Below are positions 19,601 through 28,268 of a DNA stretch of 64,000 nucleotides, piece after piece. The notes under the pieces were generated by a model. The model saw only the letters and a list, made by a program, of their open reading frames with translations, searched no databases and was not told the DNA's origin. Position 1 is the first letter of the stretch. Every line of letters starts with the position of its first letter. The translations under genes and the position numbers were made by a program. This DNA comes from Pseudactinotalea terrae (GTDB lineage: Bacteria; Actinomycetota; Actinomycetes; Actinomycetales; Beutenbergiaceae), in NCBI RefSeq assembly GCF_009733845.1, contig NZ_WNXZ01000001.1, positions 310,001 through 374,000 of the forward strand. The letters run 5' to 3'.

Positions 19601-20638
19601 GTGCCGGTGACACAGCTCGACGTCGCGATCGTCGCTGGCGTCTCGCGCAAGACGGTCTCCAACGTCATCAACGGCTACCCGCACGTCACACCCGAGGTGA
19701 TCACGCGGGTCAACGCAGCCATCGCTGAGCTCGGGTACACCCCGAGCCGCGCCGCCCGGAGCCTGCGTACGGGACGGACGGGCACGATCCAGCTGATCAT
19801 CCCCGAGCTCGATGTCGCCTACTTCGCCGAGATGGGACGCTGGGTCGTTGCTGCGGCCGAGGCCCGTGGACTGGCGGTACTGGTCACCCAGACGCTCGGC
19901 GATCCCGCTCGCGAGGAGCAGGCGATCCACGGCGAGACAGCCGAGTACGTCGACGGGTCGATCCTCAGCCCGGTGTTCTCCGACGTGGCGACGATCCTTC
20001 GTGGACGTGCAAAGGCGCCGATCGTGCTCCTCGGCGAGCTAGCGGGAGGAGGATCACTGACCCACGTCGGCATCGACAACGTGGCAGCGGCCCGAGCTGC
20101 GACCGCGCACCTCCTCGAGCGTGGCTACGAACGTGTGGCTTTCATCGGCGCCCAGCACCACACACGTGCGCGGATGGCCCACATGCGACTCCAGGGCTAC
20201 CGCGAAGCGCTCGAGGCGGCGGGCATGCCTTACGACGAGAGTCTGATCGAGACCACGCCGGGATACCACCGACCGCACGGCGCCGATGCGATGCAGCGAC
20301 TGCTGGAACACGCACGTCCGGATGCTGTCTTCTGCGCCACCGACTTCCTCGCCCTCGGCGCGATGCGGACAGCCCGCGACCGCGGCCTACGCCTACCCGA
20401 CGACCTCGCCGTCGTCGGGTTCGACGACATCGAGGAAGGTCAGTACTCCGCCCCGCGTCTGACGACGATCTCCCCGGACAAACGCCGGATCGCCGAGGTC
20501 GCCGTCGAGCAACTCATCGCGCAGATCGGCGGCGCCAACAGTGGTCGGCCCAGCGAGCTCGAGATCCCGTTCAGGTTGGTCGTTCGAGAGTCGAGCGGAA
20601 ACGGGGCCCAAGACCCCCGGGCCGACGCGGCCACCTAG
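19601..20638 (+). CDS. LacI-family transcriptional regulator
   Basis: A 345-aa repressor. The N-terminal helix-turn-helix is complete (QLDVAIVAGVSRKTVSNVIN, about residues 4-23), followed by the hinge helix ITRVNAAIAELGYTPSRAARSL and a PBP1-like effector domain from IQLIIPELD. GTG 19601 was preferred as start because AGGAGG (19590-19595) lies five bases upstream. ATG 19586 and ATG 19559 are in-frame alternatives that would add residues before the usual LacI N-terminus. It is divergent from the SBP/permease/GH39-like operon, with three palindromes between, so it is the probable local regulator of that operon and of itself. Confidence 0.92.
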   Translation: MPVTQLDVAIVAGVSRKTVSNVINGYPHVTPEVITRVNAAIAELGYTPSRAARSLRTGRTGTIQLIIPELDVAYFAEMGRWVVAAAEARGLAVLVTQTLGDPAREEQAIHGETAEYVDGSILSPVFSDVATILRGRAKAPIVLLGELAGGGSLTHVGIDNVAAARAATAHLLERGYERVAFIGAQHHTRARMAHMRLQGYREALEAAGMPYDESLIETTPGYHRPHGADAMQRLLEHARPDAVFCATDFLALGAMRTARDRGLRLPDDLAVVGFDDIEEGQYSAPRLTTISPDKRRIAEVAVEQLIAQIGGANSGRPSELEIPFRLVVRESSGNGAQDPRADAAT

Positions 20639-20925
20639 CTAGTACGCCCATGGCCGCGCGATCCGCGCGTCCGCCGCTGCGGGTGGATCGAGACGACGAA
20701 TCGACGTCGTCCCTGGCGGCGGGAACACTCCGGGTCTGCGCTGTTCACAGGATCTCGGTGCCTTCGAAGGGCGGGGGGTTCCGGGCAGCCAAACGAGCCG
20801 CGCCGGATCATCGTGAGCGCCAGCACCGTCACCACGGCCGGCCGGGCCCGCCTGTCCACGACCAGGGGAAGACGTCCGCGTCGCGTCCTGACGTCCGCGC
20901 CGAGGGTCGCAACTACGATCGGCCC

Positions 20926-21264
20926 ATGCCGCTCGCGTTCTGGGTCTGCGCCGCCGTCACGGCGATCAGCGCCATCGTCAGCCTCAGCTACTCGATCGTC
21001 GGGCTCGTTGCGGCCCCGGAGACCGATCGCACGGCCTCTATGTACGCCTCGGCGCGGAGTGCGGCACTGGCAGTCGTCGCCGTCGCTGCCGTCTTCGTAG
21101 GCTCGGTGCCGTTTCTGACGGCCGTCGCCAGCGCGATGGTCGTCGTCCAGGCAGCAGACGCCGTCGTCGGCAGGCGCATCCGCGACCGGCTCAAGACGAT
21201 CGGTCCCGCCACGACGGCAGCAGCCAACCTGGCCGCCCTAATCTGGATGTGCACGAGCGCCTGA
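20926..21264 (+). CDS. Small membrane protein of unknown function
   Basis: A 112-aa protein with four likely transmembrane stretches (starting around residues 4, 42, 60 and 93) and short charged loops. The long frame starts at 20650, but its first 92 codons are poor coding sequence; ATG 20926 begins the hydrophobic part. No strong ribosome-binding site is seen. The pattern recalls small DUF4267-like membrane proteins, but I cannot assign it. The 287 bases between this gene and lacI hold nothing recognisable. Confidence 0.6.
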   Translation: MPLAFWVCAAVTAISAIVSLSYSIVGLVAAPETDRTASMYASARSAALAVVAVAAVFVGSVPFLTAVASAMVVVQAADAVVGRRIRDRLKTIGPATTAAANLAALIWMCTSA

Positions 21265-21367
21265 GCGGGGGGCCTTCCTCACCGGACTTCCGGTTCAGGT
21301 CCTGAGTCCGCTAGGAGCGGCCGCTGGAGAAGGTGCTCGGAGGCGGCGCGCTGCGGCGCCCGGGCGT

Positions 21368-23407
21368 TCATCCTCCGCTGGGCGCGTCGCGGAGCTCGTC
21401 CCGAGGCAAGGCGAGCAGGTTAAGGGCGACGACGTCGGGCGGGATGGCCATGCCACCGTAGAGACCGGTGGTCGAGTTGTGCGTGTCGGGCAGGCACCCA
21501 TCGAACTGCCCAGCTCGGTATGCGGCGAGAGTGGCGGGCAGGTTGTGGGGCCGCCAGTCGTCCTGGGCGGAGTCCAGCAGCCACCGCACGGCAGCCCAGG
21601 TGATTCCCGCGTGGTAGCGCGGCCAGTCGATCTGCACGTCCACCGCCGCCAGGTCGATGCCGAGCTGGTGAGCCTGCCCGAATGTCTCCAGCACTTCCCA
21701 CTGCACGTGGTCGCGGACCCAGTTGGCGTAGTACCAGTCGGAGGAGCACAGGCACGGCTTGGTGTTGTAGAGCATCGGACGGTGCTTCGGCTGCCACAGG
21801 TGGGTGAAGACCAGCAGGCTGCGCAGCCAGTGACGAGCAGCGAACCGGTCCTCCTCGCGACCCCACAGCTGCCACGCCAGCGTGTGCGCCAGCGCGCCGT
21901 AGCCGGCGGCGAGCAGGTTCGGTGCCTGCAGCGGGGTCTCCCAGTAGTCCCCGCCGGCCGGTCGGGTGAAGCGGCGGGCGGCGTCGAGCGCGGCACGCGC
22001 AGGGCGGCTGAACTCCTCGGGCGCGAGCGCGGCCGCGCGCACAAGCAGCAGTGCGGGCTTGGCCGTGAGCCCGAGCGCGGTGTCGCCCGGCTGCCCCATC
22101 GGCTCCACCAGGTCGCGGGCCACGACGAAGTCGTCTTTGCTGCGGTGCATCCCGTCGGGTTCGAAGGCGAATCCCCCGTCCTCGCGCTGGTGCGCGAGGA
22201 GCTCCTGCGCGGCGCCGATCAGCTCCTCGTCGGGTTCGACCCCCTCGCCTGTGCCGAGTCCGAGGTCCTCGAGTCGGGCACGCAGGGCAGTGGCTCCTGT
22301 CGAGGACGGCGAAGCCTGCGACAAGTACTCGTGTGCGAACCGCGGTGCGACCGGGCGTATGTCCCCTGGGGTCTGCCCCAGCCCGAACCCTTCGGGGCCG
22401 TGGGACAGCGTCGTCGCGTAGGTGTGCGCGATGCGGTCCAGGGCCTCATTCCGCGGCCAACGCGGTGGCGACGGCTCTGGAAGTCCGTGCTCGGTCACCC
22501 AGTCGACGACGGCGTCGAGCCCGGATCCGTTGCCGGTTCGCAGGACCGCGGTCAGCTCGATGCGTTGCCCGCGATGCAGCTCGTAAGTTTCGGCGGCCGT
22601 CCAGTCCCCACCCGTGCTCGCCTCCGGGATCATGAGGCCGATTAGACTCGAGTCGCTGCGCTCCACGAAGTTCGGCGAGGCCAGCACCGGTTGCGCCCGC
22701 TGGCGGGGCATGGTGAACCAGCCGGTGACCACCGCGTCCGGGCGCCACTGCAACGACACCCACCGGCCACCGTGTGAGACCGCCATCACCGGGACGGCGA
22801 CGGAGTCCACCGGCGGCGTCGCGCGCATCGCCCAGGGGTCGCGGAACCAGTCGTCGCCCGAGGTCCACTCTCGATCGGTGGCCCACTCGACGCCGGGGAG
22901 AATAACGTCGTCACGTTGGGCGCCGAACGACCCTGCACCCACCCGCACCCATGGCAGCCGCAGGTAGCTGACGGGCACGTCGAGCTGGGACTCCAGCGAC
23001 CAGGACAGCCAGAACCCGCCTGTCCGATGAGCCGCCTCGATCCGCACCGTACCGCGCAGCACCGGGCCCCGCAGCGCGGCACCGACCCACGGCTCGAACG
23101 ACGATCCGGACAGCGCGTCGGCCAGGGTCACCGACTCCACCGTGAGCTCCAGGGCGGGCTGGCCGTCGCGTGTGGAGGTCGGGACGCACGCGCCGGCCTC
23201 CAGACGCATCGGGACCGCTTGACCTTGCACCATGAGCTCGCCGAGGTGGTCCAGCACGACTAACGGCTCACCGTCGGCGTCGAGCAGCTCGCCCCACCCC
23301 CATCCTGTCCGTCGGTCGAAGATCGCCAGCGTCGTGTTGCCGGAGCGGATCTCGTGACTGCTCCCGCCCCAGCTCGCGCGCCGATAGCTGGGGGTTCTCG
23401 TGGGCAT
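21368..23407 (-). CDS. Unrecognised 679-aa protein in the rhamnoside locus; possible glycosidase or lyase
   Basis: I recognise no family. The N-terminal 300 residues are rich in aromatic and beta-prone segments (GGFWLSWSLESQ, RLPWVRVGAGS) and look like a beta-sandwich. Residues 310-679 are mostly helical, with repeated aromatic/His-rich motifs such as LYNTKPCLCSSDWYYANW, DWPRYHAGITWAAVRWL and CLPDTHNSTTGLYGG. A beta-sandwich plus alpha/alpha-toroid layout occurs in several glycosidases and polysaccharide lyases. No signal peptide, so cytoplasmic. ATG 23407 is preceded by CGGAGATCC. It is 40 bases after the SBP gene, same strand, so probably co-transcribed. Catalytic activity is a guess from layout and context. 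Confidence 0.8.
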   Translation of the reverse strand: MPTRTPSYRRASWGGSSHEIRSGNTTLAIFDRRTGWGWGELLDADGEPLVVLDHLGELMVQGQAVPMRLEAGACVPTSTRDGQPALELTVESVTLADALSGSSFEPWVGAALRGPVLRGTVRIEAAHRTGGFWLSWSLESQLDVPVSYLRLPWVRVGAGSFGAQRDDVILPGVEWATDREWTSGDDWFRDPWAMRATPPVDSVAVPVMAVSHGGRWVSLQWRPDAVVTGWFTMPRQRAQPVLASPNFVERSDSSLIGLMIPEASTGGDWTAAETYELHRGQRIELTAVLRTGNGSGLDAVVDWVTEHGLPEPSPPRWPRNEALDRIAHTYATTLSHGPEGFGLGQTPGDIRPVAPRFAHEYLSQASPSSTGATALRARLEDLGLGTGEGVEPDEELIGAAQELLAHQREDGGFAFEPDGMHRSKDDFVVARDLVEPMGQPGDTALGLTAKPALLLVRAAALAPEEFSRPARAALDAARRFTRPAGGDYWETPLQAPNLLAAGYGALAHTLAWQLWGREEDRFAARHWLRSLLVFTHLWQPKHRPMLYNTKPCLCSSDWYYANWVRDHVQWEVLETFGQAHQLGIDLAAVDVQIDWPRYHAGITWAAVRWLLDSAQDDWRPHNLPATLAAYRAGQFDGCLPDTHNSTTGLYGGMAIPPDVVALNLLALPRDELRDAPSGG

Positions 23408-23447
23408 GACGGATCTCCGGGTTGGTCGGGGGCGGGGCGAGACGGCG

Positions 23448-24914
23448 TCAGCCGACCTCGGACGTCCAGTCGTCGGTCCAGCCGTTGTCCTCGACCTGCT
23501 CGGCGACCGACTCGTCCCACAGCGCCTGCAGCTCGGCGAGCTGGTCCTCGAGGGTCTGGTCTCCGATGAGGAAACCGTCGATGACGGGCTGCCCGGCGGC
23601 GGAGGCGGGCACGGTCCCGAAGTCGCCCATCAGCATTGGCGAGGTCCAGTCCTCGTCCGCCGTCAGGCCCTCGAGCCCGGGAGCGGGTTCCGCGTCGACG
23701 ATCGCCGGAATGCCGCCGCTGGCGTCCAGGAACGGCTGGATGCCCTCGGGTGAGCTCGCGAACTGCAGGAACGCGATCGCTGCCTCGAGCTCGGGCCCCT
23801 CGGTGGTCGCCGAGATCATGTACGAGGTGCCGCCGGCACCGAGCCCGGACTGGGCGCCGAACTCGGTGGACAGCGGCGAGTCCTCCTGGGTGACGGTCCC
23901 GAACGGCATCGTCCCGTACTCGAAGTCGAGCACCCCGTCGGCTGCCGCGAGGTTGGATCCCAGCGCCATCGCGGCGTTCCCCGCCGCGAAGTCTGCGGTG
24001 TTCACGAACCCACCCGCGGCTGGCGCAATACCCGACCAGTTGGTGGTCGCGCACCGATCCATGAACTCCTTGGCCAGCCGCAGCGTCTCGGCAACCTCCG
24101 GCGTCTCGACGGCGGAGTACAAGCCGAGCGCCATGGCGCGCGCCTCCGACTTCGCGGCCAGCTGCGTCGTCGCGGCGCCCTCGGAGCCGTCACCCGCGTA
24201 GACGTTCCACTCGTCGAAGTAGCGGCTCATCAGCATGTTGGAGATGAAGTTCGTGATCTGGCCCTGACCCTGTAGCGAGGAGTCCATCGCGAACCCGTCG
24301 TAGCCGGCTGCGCGCAGGTCGTCGCACGCGCTCAAGTAGTCCCCATAGGTGGTCAGCGGCGGCTCGATCCCCACCTCGGCGAAGATCTCTGCGTTGTAGA
24401 AGATGCCGAGGCCGATGAGGTTGAACGGGACCCACTCCAGGTTCCCTTGCCCGTTCACCGAGCCGGCGTCGTATCCAAAGAACTCGTGGTCGAAGACGTC
24501 GTACCAACGCTCGTTGCCCTCGACGAACGGGTTGGGCTGCTCCATGTACTCGTCAAGAGCGACGACCGTCTGAGGGTCGTGCGGCGGCTGGTTGAACACG
24601 AGCGCGGGGGCCGTGCCTGCCGCGAGCTGGGTGGAGATCGTCTGCGAGAACTCGCTGATCGGCAGCACCGTGGTCTGCACCTCGACGCCGGTCTCCTCTT
24701 GAAAACGCGCCGTCAGGTCCTCCCAGAACGGGCCGAACGACTGCGGGTCGGCGTTCCATTGGTTGGGTCCGGCGAGCTGGATCGTCACTCCGTCCAGGTC
24801 GCCGGACCCATCGGCTGCGGGTGGGTCTTCGCCGCTGCATCCAGCGACCAGCAGCAGTCCTGCCGCCGCGAGCGCACCCACTGCGCGCCCCGTTGTTGTC
24901 GTCGTTCCTCGCAT
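23448..24914 (-). CDS. Sugar ABC transporter substrate-binding lipoprotein, copy 1
   Basis: A 488-aa family-1 binding protein with a lipoprotein signal (ALAAAGLLLVAGC, Cys about residue 25). It is clearly paralogous to the protein at 30980-32449. Both share segments such as LAGPNQWN, TTVLP, TQLAAGTAP, VFNQ, NPF-EGN-RW, FVPFN/WVPFN and EIFAEVG/DIFAEVG, and they are almost the same length. ATG 24914 follows GAGGAAGG. No permease genes adjoin it on this strand; it is followed by the 679-aa unknown gene. It may feed the permease pair at 29.0-30.9 kb with a second ligand. Longer start to 24992 rejected: no ribosome-binding site and it would precede the signal. Confidence 0.9.
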   Translation of the reverse strand: MRGTTTTTGRAVGALAAAGLLLVAGCSGEDPPAADGSGDLDGVTIQLAGPNQWNADPQSFGPFWEDLTARFQEETGVEVQTTVLPISEFSQTISTQLAAGTAPALVFNQPPHDPQTVVALDEYMEQPNPFVEGNERWYDVFDHEFFGYDAGSVNGQGNLEWVPFNLIGLGIFYNAEIFAEVGIEPPLTTYGDYLSACDDLRAAGYDGFAMDSSLQGQGQITNFISNMLMSRYFDEWNVYAGDGSEGAATTQLAAKSEARAMALGLYSAVETPEVAETLRLAKEFMDRCATTNWSGIAPAAGGFVNTADFAAGNAAMALGSNLAAADGVLDFEYGTMPFGTVTQEDSPLSTEFGAQSGLGAGGTSYMISATTEGPELEAAIAFLQFASSPEGIQPFLDASGGIPAIVDAEPAPGLEGLTADEDWTSPMLMGDFGTVPASAAGQPVIDGFLIGDQTLEDQLAELQALWDESVAEQVEDNGWTDDWTSEVG

Positions 24915-24962
24915 GGTTGGACCTTCCTCTCGGCATTGAGTGTGGGGGTGAGTGCTCGGTGG

Positions 24963-24976
24963 TTGAAAGGTTTCAA
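24963..24976. promoter_or_regulatory. Inverted repeat upstream of SBP copy 1, candidate IclR site
   Basis: TTGAAA and TTTCAA flank a two-base centre, giving a perfect 6-bp-arm palindrome 49 bases before the SBP copy 1 start and 46 bases past the IclR gene end. A related TTTCAT/ATGAA repeat lies at the other end of the IclR gene. Likely operator for the IclR protein; inferred from position and symmetry. Confidence 0.5.
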
Positions 24977-25021
24977 TAGATGGGCAGGGCAAAGTTCGCC
25001 CCTGGTTGACCTAGCACGCCG

Positions 25022-25798
25022 TCACGGCAGCCGCCGTTCGAGCTCGACCACTGTGCCGGACAGGGCACGGTGGATGTCCGCGAGCAGTGCGTCCGTCAGT
25101 CGCGGGGTCGGCACGGTGACCGACATCGCCGCGACGACCTGCCCGCTCGGATCCCGTACCGGCATGGCCACGCACTTGCACCCGATGACGAACTCCTCGT
25201 TGTCCTCGCCGTAGCCACGAGCCCGGATCAGGTCGACGTCGGTCATCACCTCAAGGAGGCTGGTGCGGGTCTGTTCGGTGAACCGCTCGAGATCGACTCC
25301 GTCCAGCCGGTGGGCGATCTCCTCGTCGGGAAGACCCGACAGCAGCACCTTGCCGAGTCCGGTCGCGTGAGCTGGCAACCGGCGGCCGACAGCGCTGGCG
25401 AGCCGCATCGGGTGCGGGGAGTTGACGACAGCCAGGTACACGTTGTGACGGCCCTCCAGCACCGAGAGCTGGGTGGTCTCGCCCACCTCGTCGACGAGCG
25501 CCCGCATCAACGGCTGCGCCAGCTCTGTGAGGTCGTCGGTGCGGCGGAACGCCTGGGCTACCGCCCACAACCGCGGTCCCAGCCGGTAGGAGCGGGCCTG
25601 CTCGTCGTGCTCGAGAAACCCGCCGTCCACCATGGTCGCGAGCAGCTGGTGGCCAGAGGAGTTGGGCAGGTCCAGATCACGCACGATCTGGGCGAAGGGC
25701 GCAGGGCCGACCTCCGCTAGGTACTCCAGCACGAGCATCAGCCGGCGCGCGGACTTCACGGACGTCACCTCGCCGTCGAGGGAAGCCGCCTTCACCAT
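25022..25798 (-). CDS. IclR-family transcriptional regulator
   Basis: A 258-aa regulator. The N-terminal winged helix-turn-helix covers about residues 14-70 (SARRLMLVLEYLAEVGPAPF, then LPNSSGHQLLATMVDGGFLE). The C-terminal effector domain shows the IclR features LPAHATGLGKVLLSGLPDEE and GYGEDNEEFVIGCKCVAMPV. ATG 25798 is used. It lies between SBP copy 1 (same strand, downstream) and the divergent L-rhamnonate dehydratase operon. It probably controls both, with a sugar-derived acid as a plausible effector. Paired inverted repeats flank the gene. Confidence 0.92.
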   Translation of the reverse strand: MVKAASLDGEVTSVKSARRLMLVLEYLAEVGPAPFAQIVRDLDLPNSSGHQLLATMVDGGFLEHDEQARSYRLGPRLWAVAQAFRRTDDLTELAQPLMRALVDEVGETTQLSVLEGRHNVYLAVVNSPHPMRLASAVGRRLPAHATGLGKVLLSGLPDEEIAHRLDGVDLERFTEQTRTSLLEVMTDVDLIRARGYGEDNEEFVIGCKCVAMPVRDPSGQVVAAMSVTVPTPRLTDALLADIHRALSGTVVELERRLP

Positions 25799-25846
25799 CG
25801 CGCCACCGCCTCACCACGCCCGGACCGCCCGGCCGACTGCTGGAGT

Positions 25847-25863
25847 CTTTCATATCCATGAAG
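25847..25863. promoter_or_regulatory. Inverted repeat in the iclR - rhmD divergent gap
   Basis: TTCAT (25849-25853) and ATGAA (25858-25862) are separated by ATCC; the flanking CTT/GA partly extends the symmetry. It lies 49 bases upstream of the IclR start and 88 bases before the dehydratase start. A likely operator, given the similar half sites at 24963-24976. Confidence 0.45.
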
Positions 25864-25950
25864 ACACTTGCAAGATGGCGAACTCTGTACAAGACTTCCG
25901 TTCGCCCCGGTGGTCGTCCGGGCGCACTCGACGGCGAGAGGGAGCATGGC

Positions 25951-27183
25951 GTGCGGGAACGGCACAGAGTTACCGAGGTCCGAGCGTGGGTACGTCCGGA
26001 CCAGCCGGCCTCCTCCGAACCAGTGACCCAACCCGACACCGCGCCGTCGGAACTGCCTGACGTGATCGCCGACTGGCGCCGCAGCAAGGTCGCGAACCCG
26101 ATGACCCGTTACCCCGAGTTTCGGGACAGCCGTTCAGCGGCGATCGGCCGCGACTCCGGTCGCACGGTCGTGGTGGAGGTCGAGAGTGCGTCGGGGCACG
26201 TCGGTGTCGGGATCACCAACGGCGGCCAGGTCGCGGCCGCGATCGTCGAGCTGCACCTGGCGGACATGGTCGAGGGACAGGACCCGGCGGCGCACGAGCG
26301 CATCTGGGACCGCATGTTCCACAGCACCCTGCTCTACGGCCGCAAGGGCGTGGTGTTGCACGCGATCTCGGCGGTCGACCTGGCCGTCTGGGACCTGCAT
26401 GGGCAGATCACCGGCGAACCGGTCTACAGCCTGCTCGGCGGCCCCGTGCACGAGTCGCTGCCGGCGTACGCGACCGGTCCCGACGTGGGGGCCATGGCCC
26501 GGCTGGGGTTCGCAGGCGGGAAGCTTCCGCTGACGTGGGCGCCCGTCGAGGGTGAGGACGGGTTCCGCCGCAACGTCGAGAGGGCCGAGCAGGCACGCGC
26601 CGCGGCAGGCCCGGATATGCCGCTCTACTACGACTGCTGGATGTCTCTGGACGTCGACTACGCCACCCGGTTGGCGTGGGCGATCGAGCCGCTCGGGTTC
26701 CGCTGGCTGGAGGAGCCGCTGCCGCCGGACGACTATGCGGGCCACGCCGAGCTCCGGCGGCGAATGCCGCCGCGGATGATGCTCACCACGGGCGAGCACG
26801 AGTACACCGCTGCCGGGTTCCGGCTGCTGTGCGAGAACGGCGTCGACGTGCTCCAGCCCGACCCCGCCTGGTGCGGCGGACTGACCGAGCTTCGGCGGAT
26901 CGCGGCCGTCGCCCGCAGCTACGGCAAGCGGGTGCTGCCGCACGTCGGGGGCGCCTACTCCTACCACTTCCTTGCCGCTTACCCCGAGGCGTTCCTCACC
27001 GAGTTCCCGCTCGTGACCGGCCGGTGCGACACCCCGGGCCCGTTGCACGGCGACCTCCTGACCGGCGAGCCGCTGCCCGTCGACGGCCGCATCCACGTGT
27101 CCGACGCCCCCGGCTTCGGCCTGCGGCTGAACCCCGACGCGGCCCTGGTTCGAGGCCTGCGCCGGGAAGGAGTGCCGACGTGA
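25951..27183 (+). CDS. rhmD: L-rhamnonate dehydratase
   Basis: A 410-aa enolase-superfamily enzyme that dehydrates L-rhamnonate to 2-keto-3-deoxy-L-rhamnonate. Predicted metal ligands are Asp228 (in YYDCWMSLDVDYA), Glu254 (WLEEPLPP) and Glu282 (TGEHEYT), with His331 in PHVGGAYSYH. From memory these correspond closely to Asp226, Glu252, Glu280 and His329 of the E. coli enzyme. The YATGP, GGKLPLTW, QPDPAWCGGLTE and PVDGRIHVSDAPGFG segments are also typical. GTG 25951 was chosen because GAGAGGGAG precedes it by six bases; the frame is open to 25858. It overlaps the next gene by four bases and leads the rhamnose operon. Confidence 0.9.
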   Translation: MRERHRVTEVRAWVRPDQPASSEPVTQPDTAPSELPDVIADWRRSKVANPMTRYPEFRDSRSAAIGRDSGRTVVVEVESASGHVGVGITNGGQVAAAIVELHLADMVEGQDPAAHERIWDRMFHSTLLYGRKGVVLHAISAVDLAVWDLHGQITGEPVYSLLGGPVHESLPAYATGPDVGAMARLGFAGGKLPLTWAPVEGEDGFRRNVERAEQARAAAGPDMPLYYDCWMSLDVDYATRLAWAIEPLGFRWLEEPLPPDDYAGHAELRRRMPPRMMLTTGEHEYTAAGFRLLCENGVDVLQPDPAWCGGLTELRRIAAVARSYGKRVLPHVGGAYSYHFLAAYPEAFLTEFPLVTGRCDTPGPLHGDLLTGEPLPVDGRIHVSDAPGFGLRLNPDAALVRGLRREGVPT

Positions 27184-28268
27184 GGTCAGCACGGGTCGCG
27201 ATGGTCGGCGCGGGCTGGTGGGCCCACACGGCGCATCTCCCGGCTCTCGCGGCGCACCCCTCGGTCAGCCTCGTCGCCGTCGTCGACCGCGACCGCGCCC
27301 GCGCCGAGCAGGGCGCTGCCTCCTTCGGCGTCGAGCGGACCGAGACCGATCTCACCGCACTGCTGCAAGAGTCGGCCGTGGACGCGGTCGTCGTTGCCAC
27401 GCCACACACGACCCACGCCGCACTCGCCGAACAGACCCTGAGCAGCGGCGTCTCGGCACTGGTGGAGAAGCCGATGACCACAGACGCCGACGATGCCTGG
27501 CGCCTGGTCGACCTCGCCCGCAAGAACGGCCTGGTGCTGTCGGTGGGGGTGCCTTACCTGCACGCACCGACGGCACACCGGGTCGTCGCCGCGGTCCGCA
27601 CGCAGATCGGGGAGCTGGTGAGCGTCGCGGGTGAGTTCTCCTCCGGCGCCGGCAGCCTCTTCGCCGTCACCGACGACGGCGACTCGGCGCACGACCCGAC
27701 CGTGCCGCACGGCACCACCTACTCCGACCCATCCCTGTCCGGAGGCGGGCAGGGCCACACCCAGCTGAGTCATCTGGTCACCACGATGGTGGCGACCACA
27801 GGTCTGCAGGCCGTCGAGGTGAGCGCGTTCATGAGCTACCGGAAGCTTCGGGTCGATCTCGTGGACGCGTTAGCGTTCCGGCTCGAGAACGGGGCGCTCG
27901 GAACCCTCGGCTCCACCGGCACCACTCCACCGGGAGTCCCGGCGCGCCAGCTGCTGCGCTACCACGGGACCGCCGGCATGGTCGAGCACGACATCCTGCG
28001 CGGCACCGCCGTCGTGCACCGCGAGGGTGGCGACAGCACCATCATCGAGCCAGACCCCACCCGGGCGGTCTACCAGCTCCAGGCACCTGTCGACGCGTTC
28101 GTGCGCGTGCTGGTCGAGGGCTGCGCGGACCCGGCACCCGGCGCGGTCGGCGCTGCGTCGGCGTCGTTGCTGGACGCCGCCTATCGCGCCGCGACGAGCG
28201 GCAACCGCGAGCAGGTCCATCAGGGGGCGCTGCACATGATGCCGGAGGAGCTGGCCGATGCCCGCTGA
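27180..28268 (+). CDS. Gfo/Idh/MocA-family sugar oxidoreductase
   Basis: A 362-aa NAD(P)-dependent oxidoreductase. The N-terminal Rossmann motif is VGAGWWAHTAHLPAL, and the family EKP motif is ALVEKPMTTDADDAW (Lys about residue 99). GGGQGHTQLSH in the C-terminal domain resembles the substrate-binding GG-x5-H segment. GTG 27180 overlaps the rhmD stop (GTGA), so the two are translationally coupled; the longer frame to 26676 is antisense-like and lies inside rhmD. It may oxidise the sugar or a methylated or keto derivative. Family members vary widely in substrate. Confidence 0.88.
   Translation: MRSARVAMVGAGWWAHTAHLPALAAHPSVSLVAVVDRDRARAEQGAASFGVERTETDLTALLQESAVDAVVVATPHTTHAALAEQTLSSGVSALVEKPMTTDADDAWRLVDLARKNGLVLSVGVPYLHAPTAHRVVAAVRTQIGELVSVAGEFSSGAGSLFAVTDDGDSAHDPTVPHGTTYSDPSLSGGGQGHTQLSHLVTTMVATTGLQAVEVSAFMSYRKLRVDLVDALAFRLENGALGTLGSTGTTPPGVPARQLLRYHGTAGMVEHDILRGTAVVHREGGDSTIIEPDPTRAVYQLQAPVDAFVRVLVEGCADPAPGAVGAASASLLDAAYRAATSGNREQVHQGALHMMPEELADAR

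Noticed and set aside
26676-27179. Upstream extension of the Gfo/Idh/MocA frame over rhmD
   Set aside because: The residues are Ala/Arg-rich shadow sequence; the GTGA overlap and Rossmann motif place the start at 27180.
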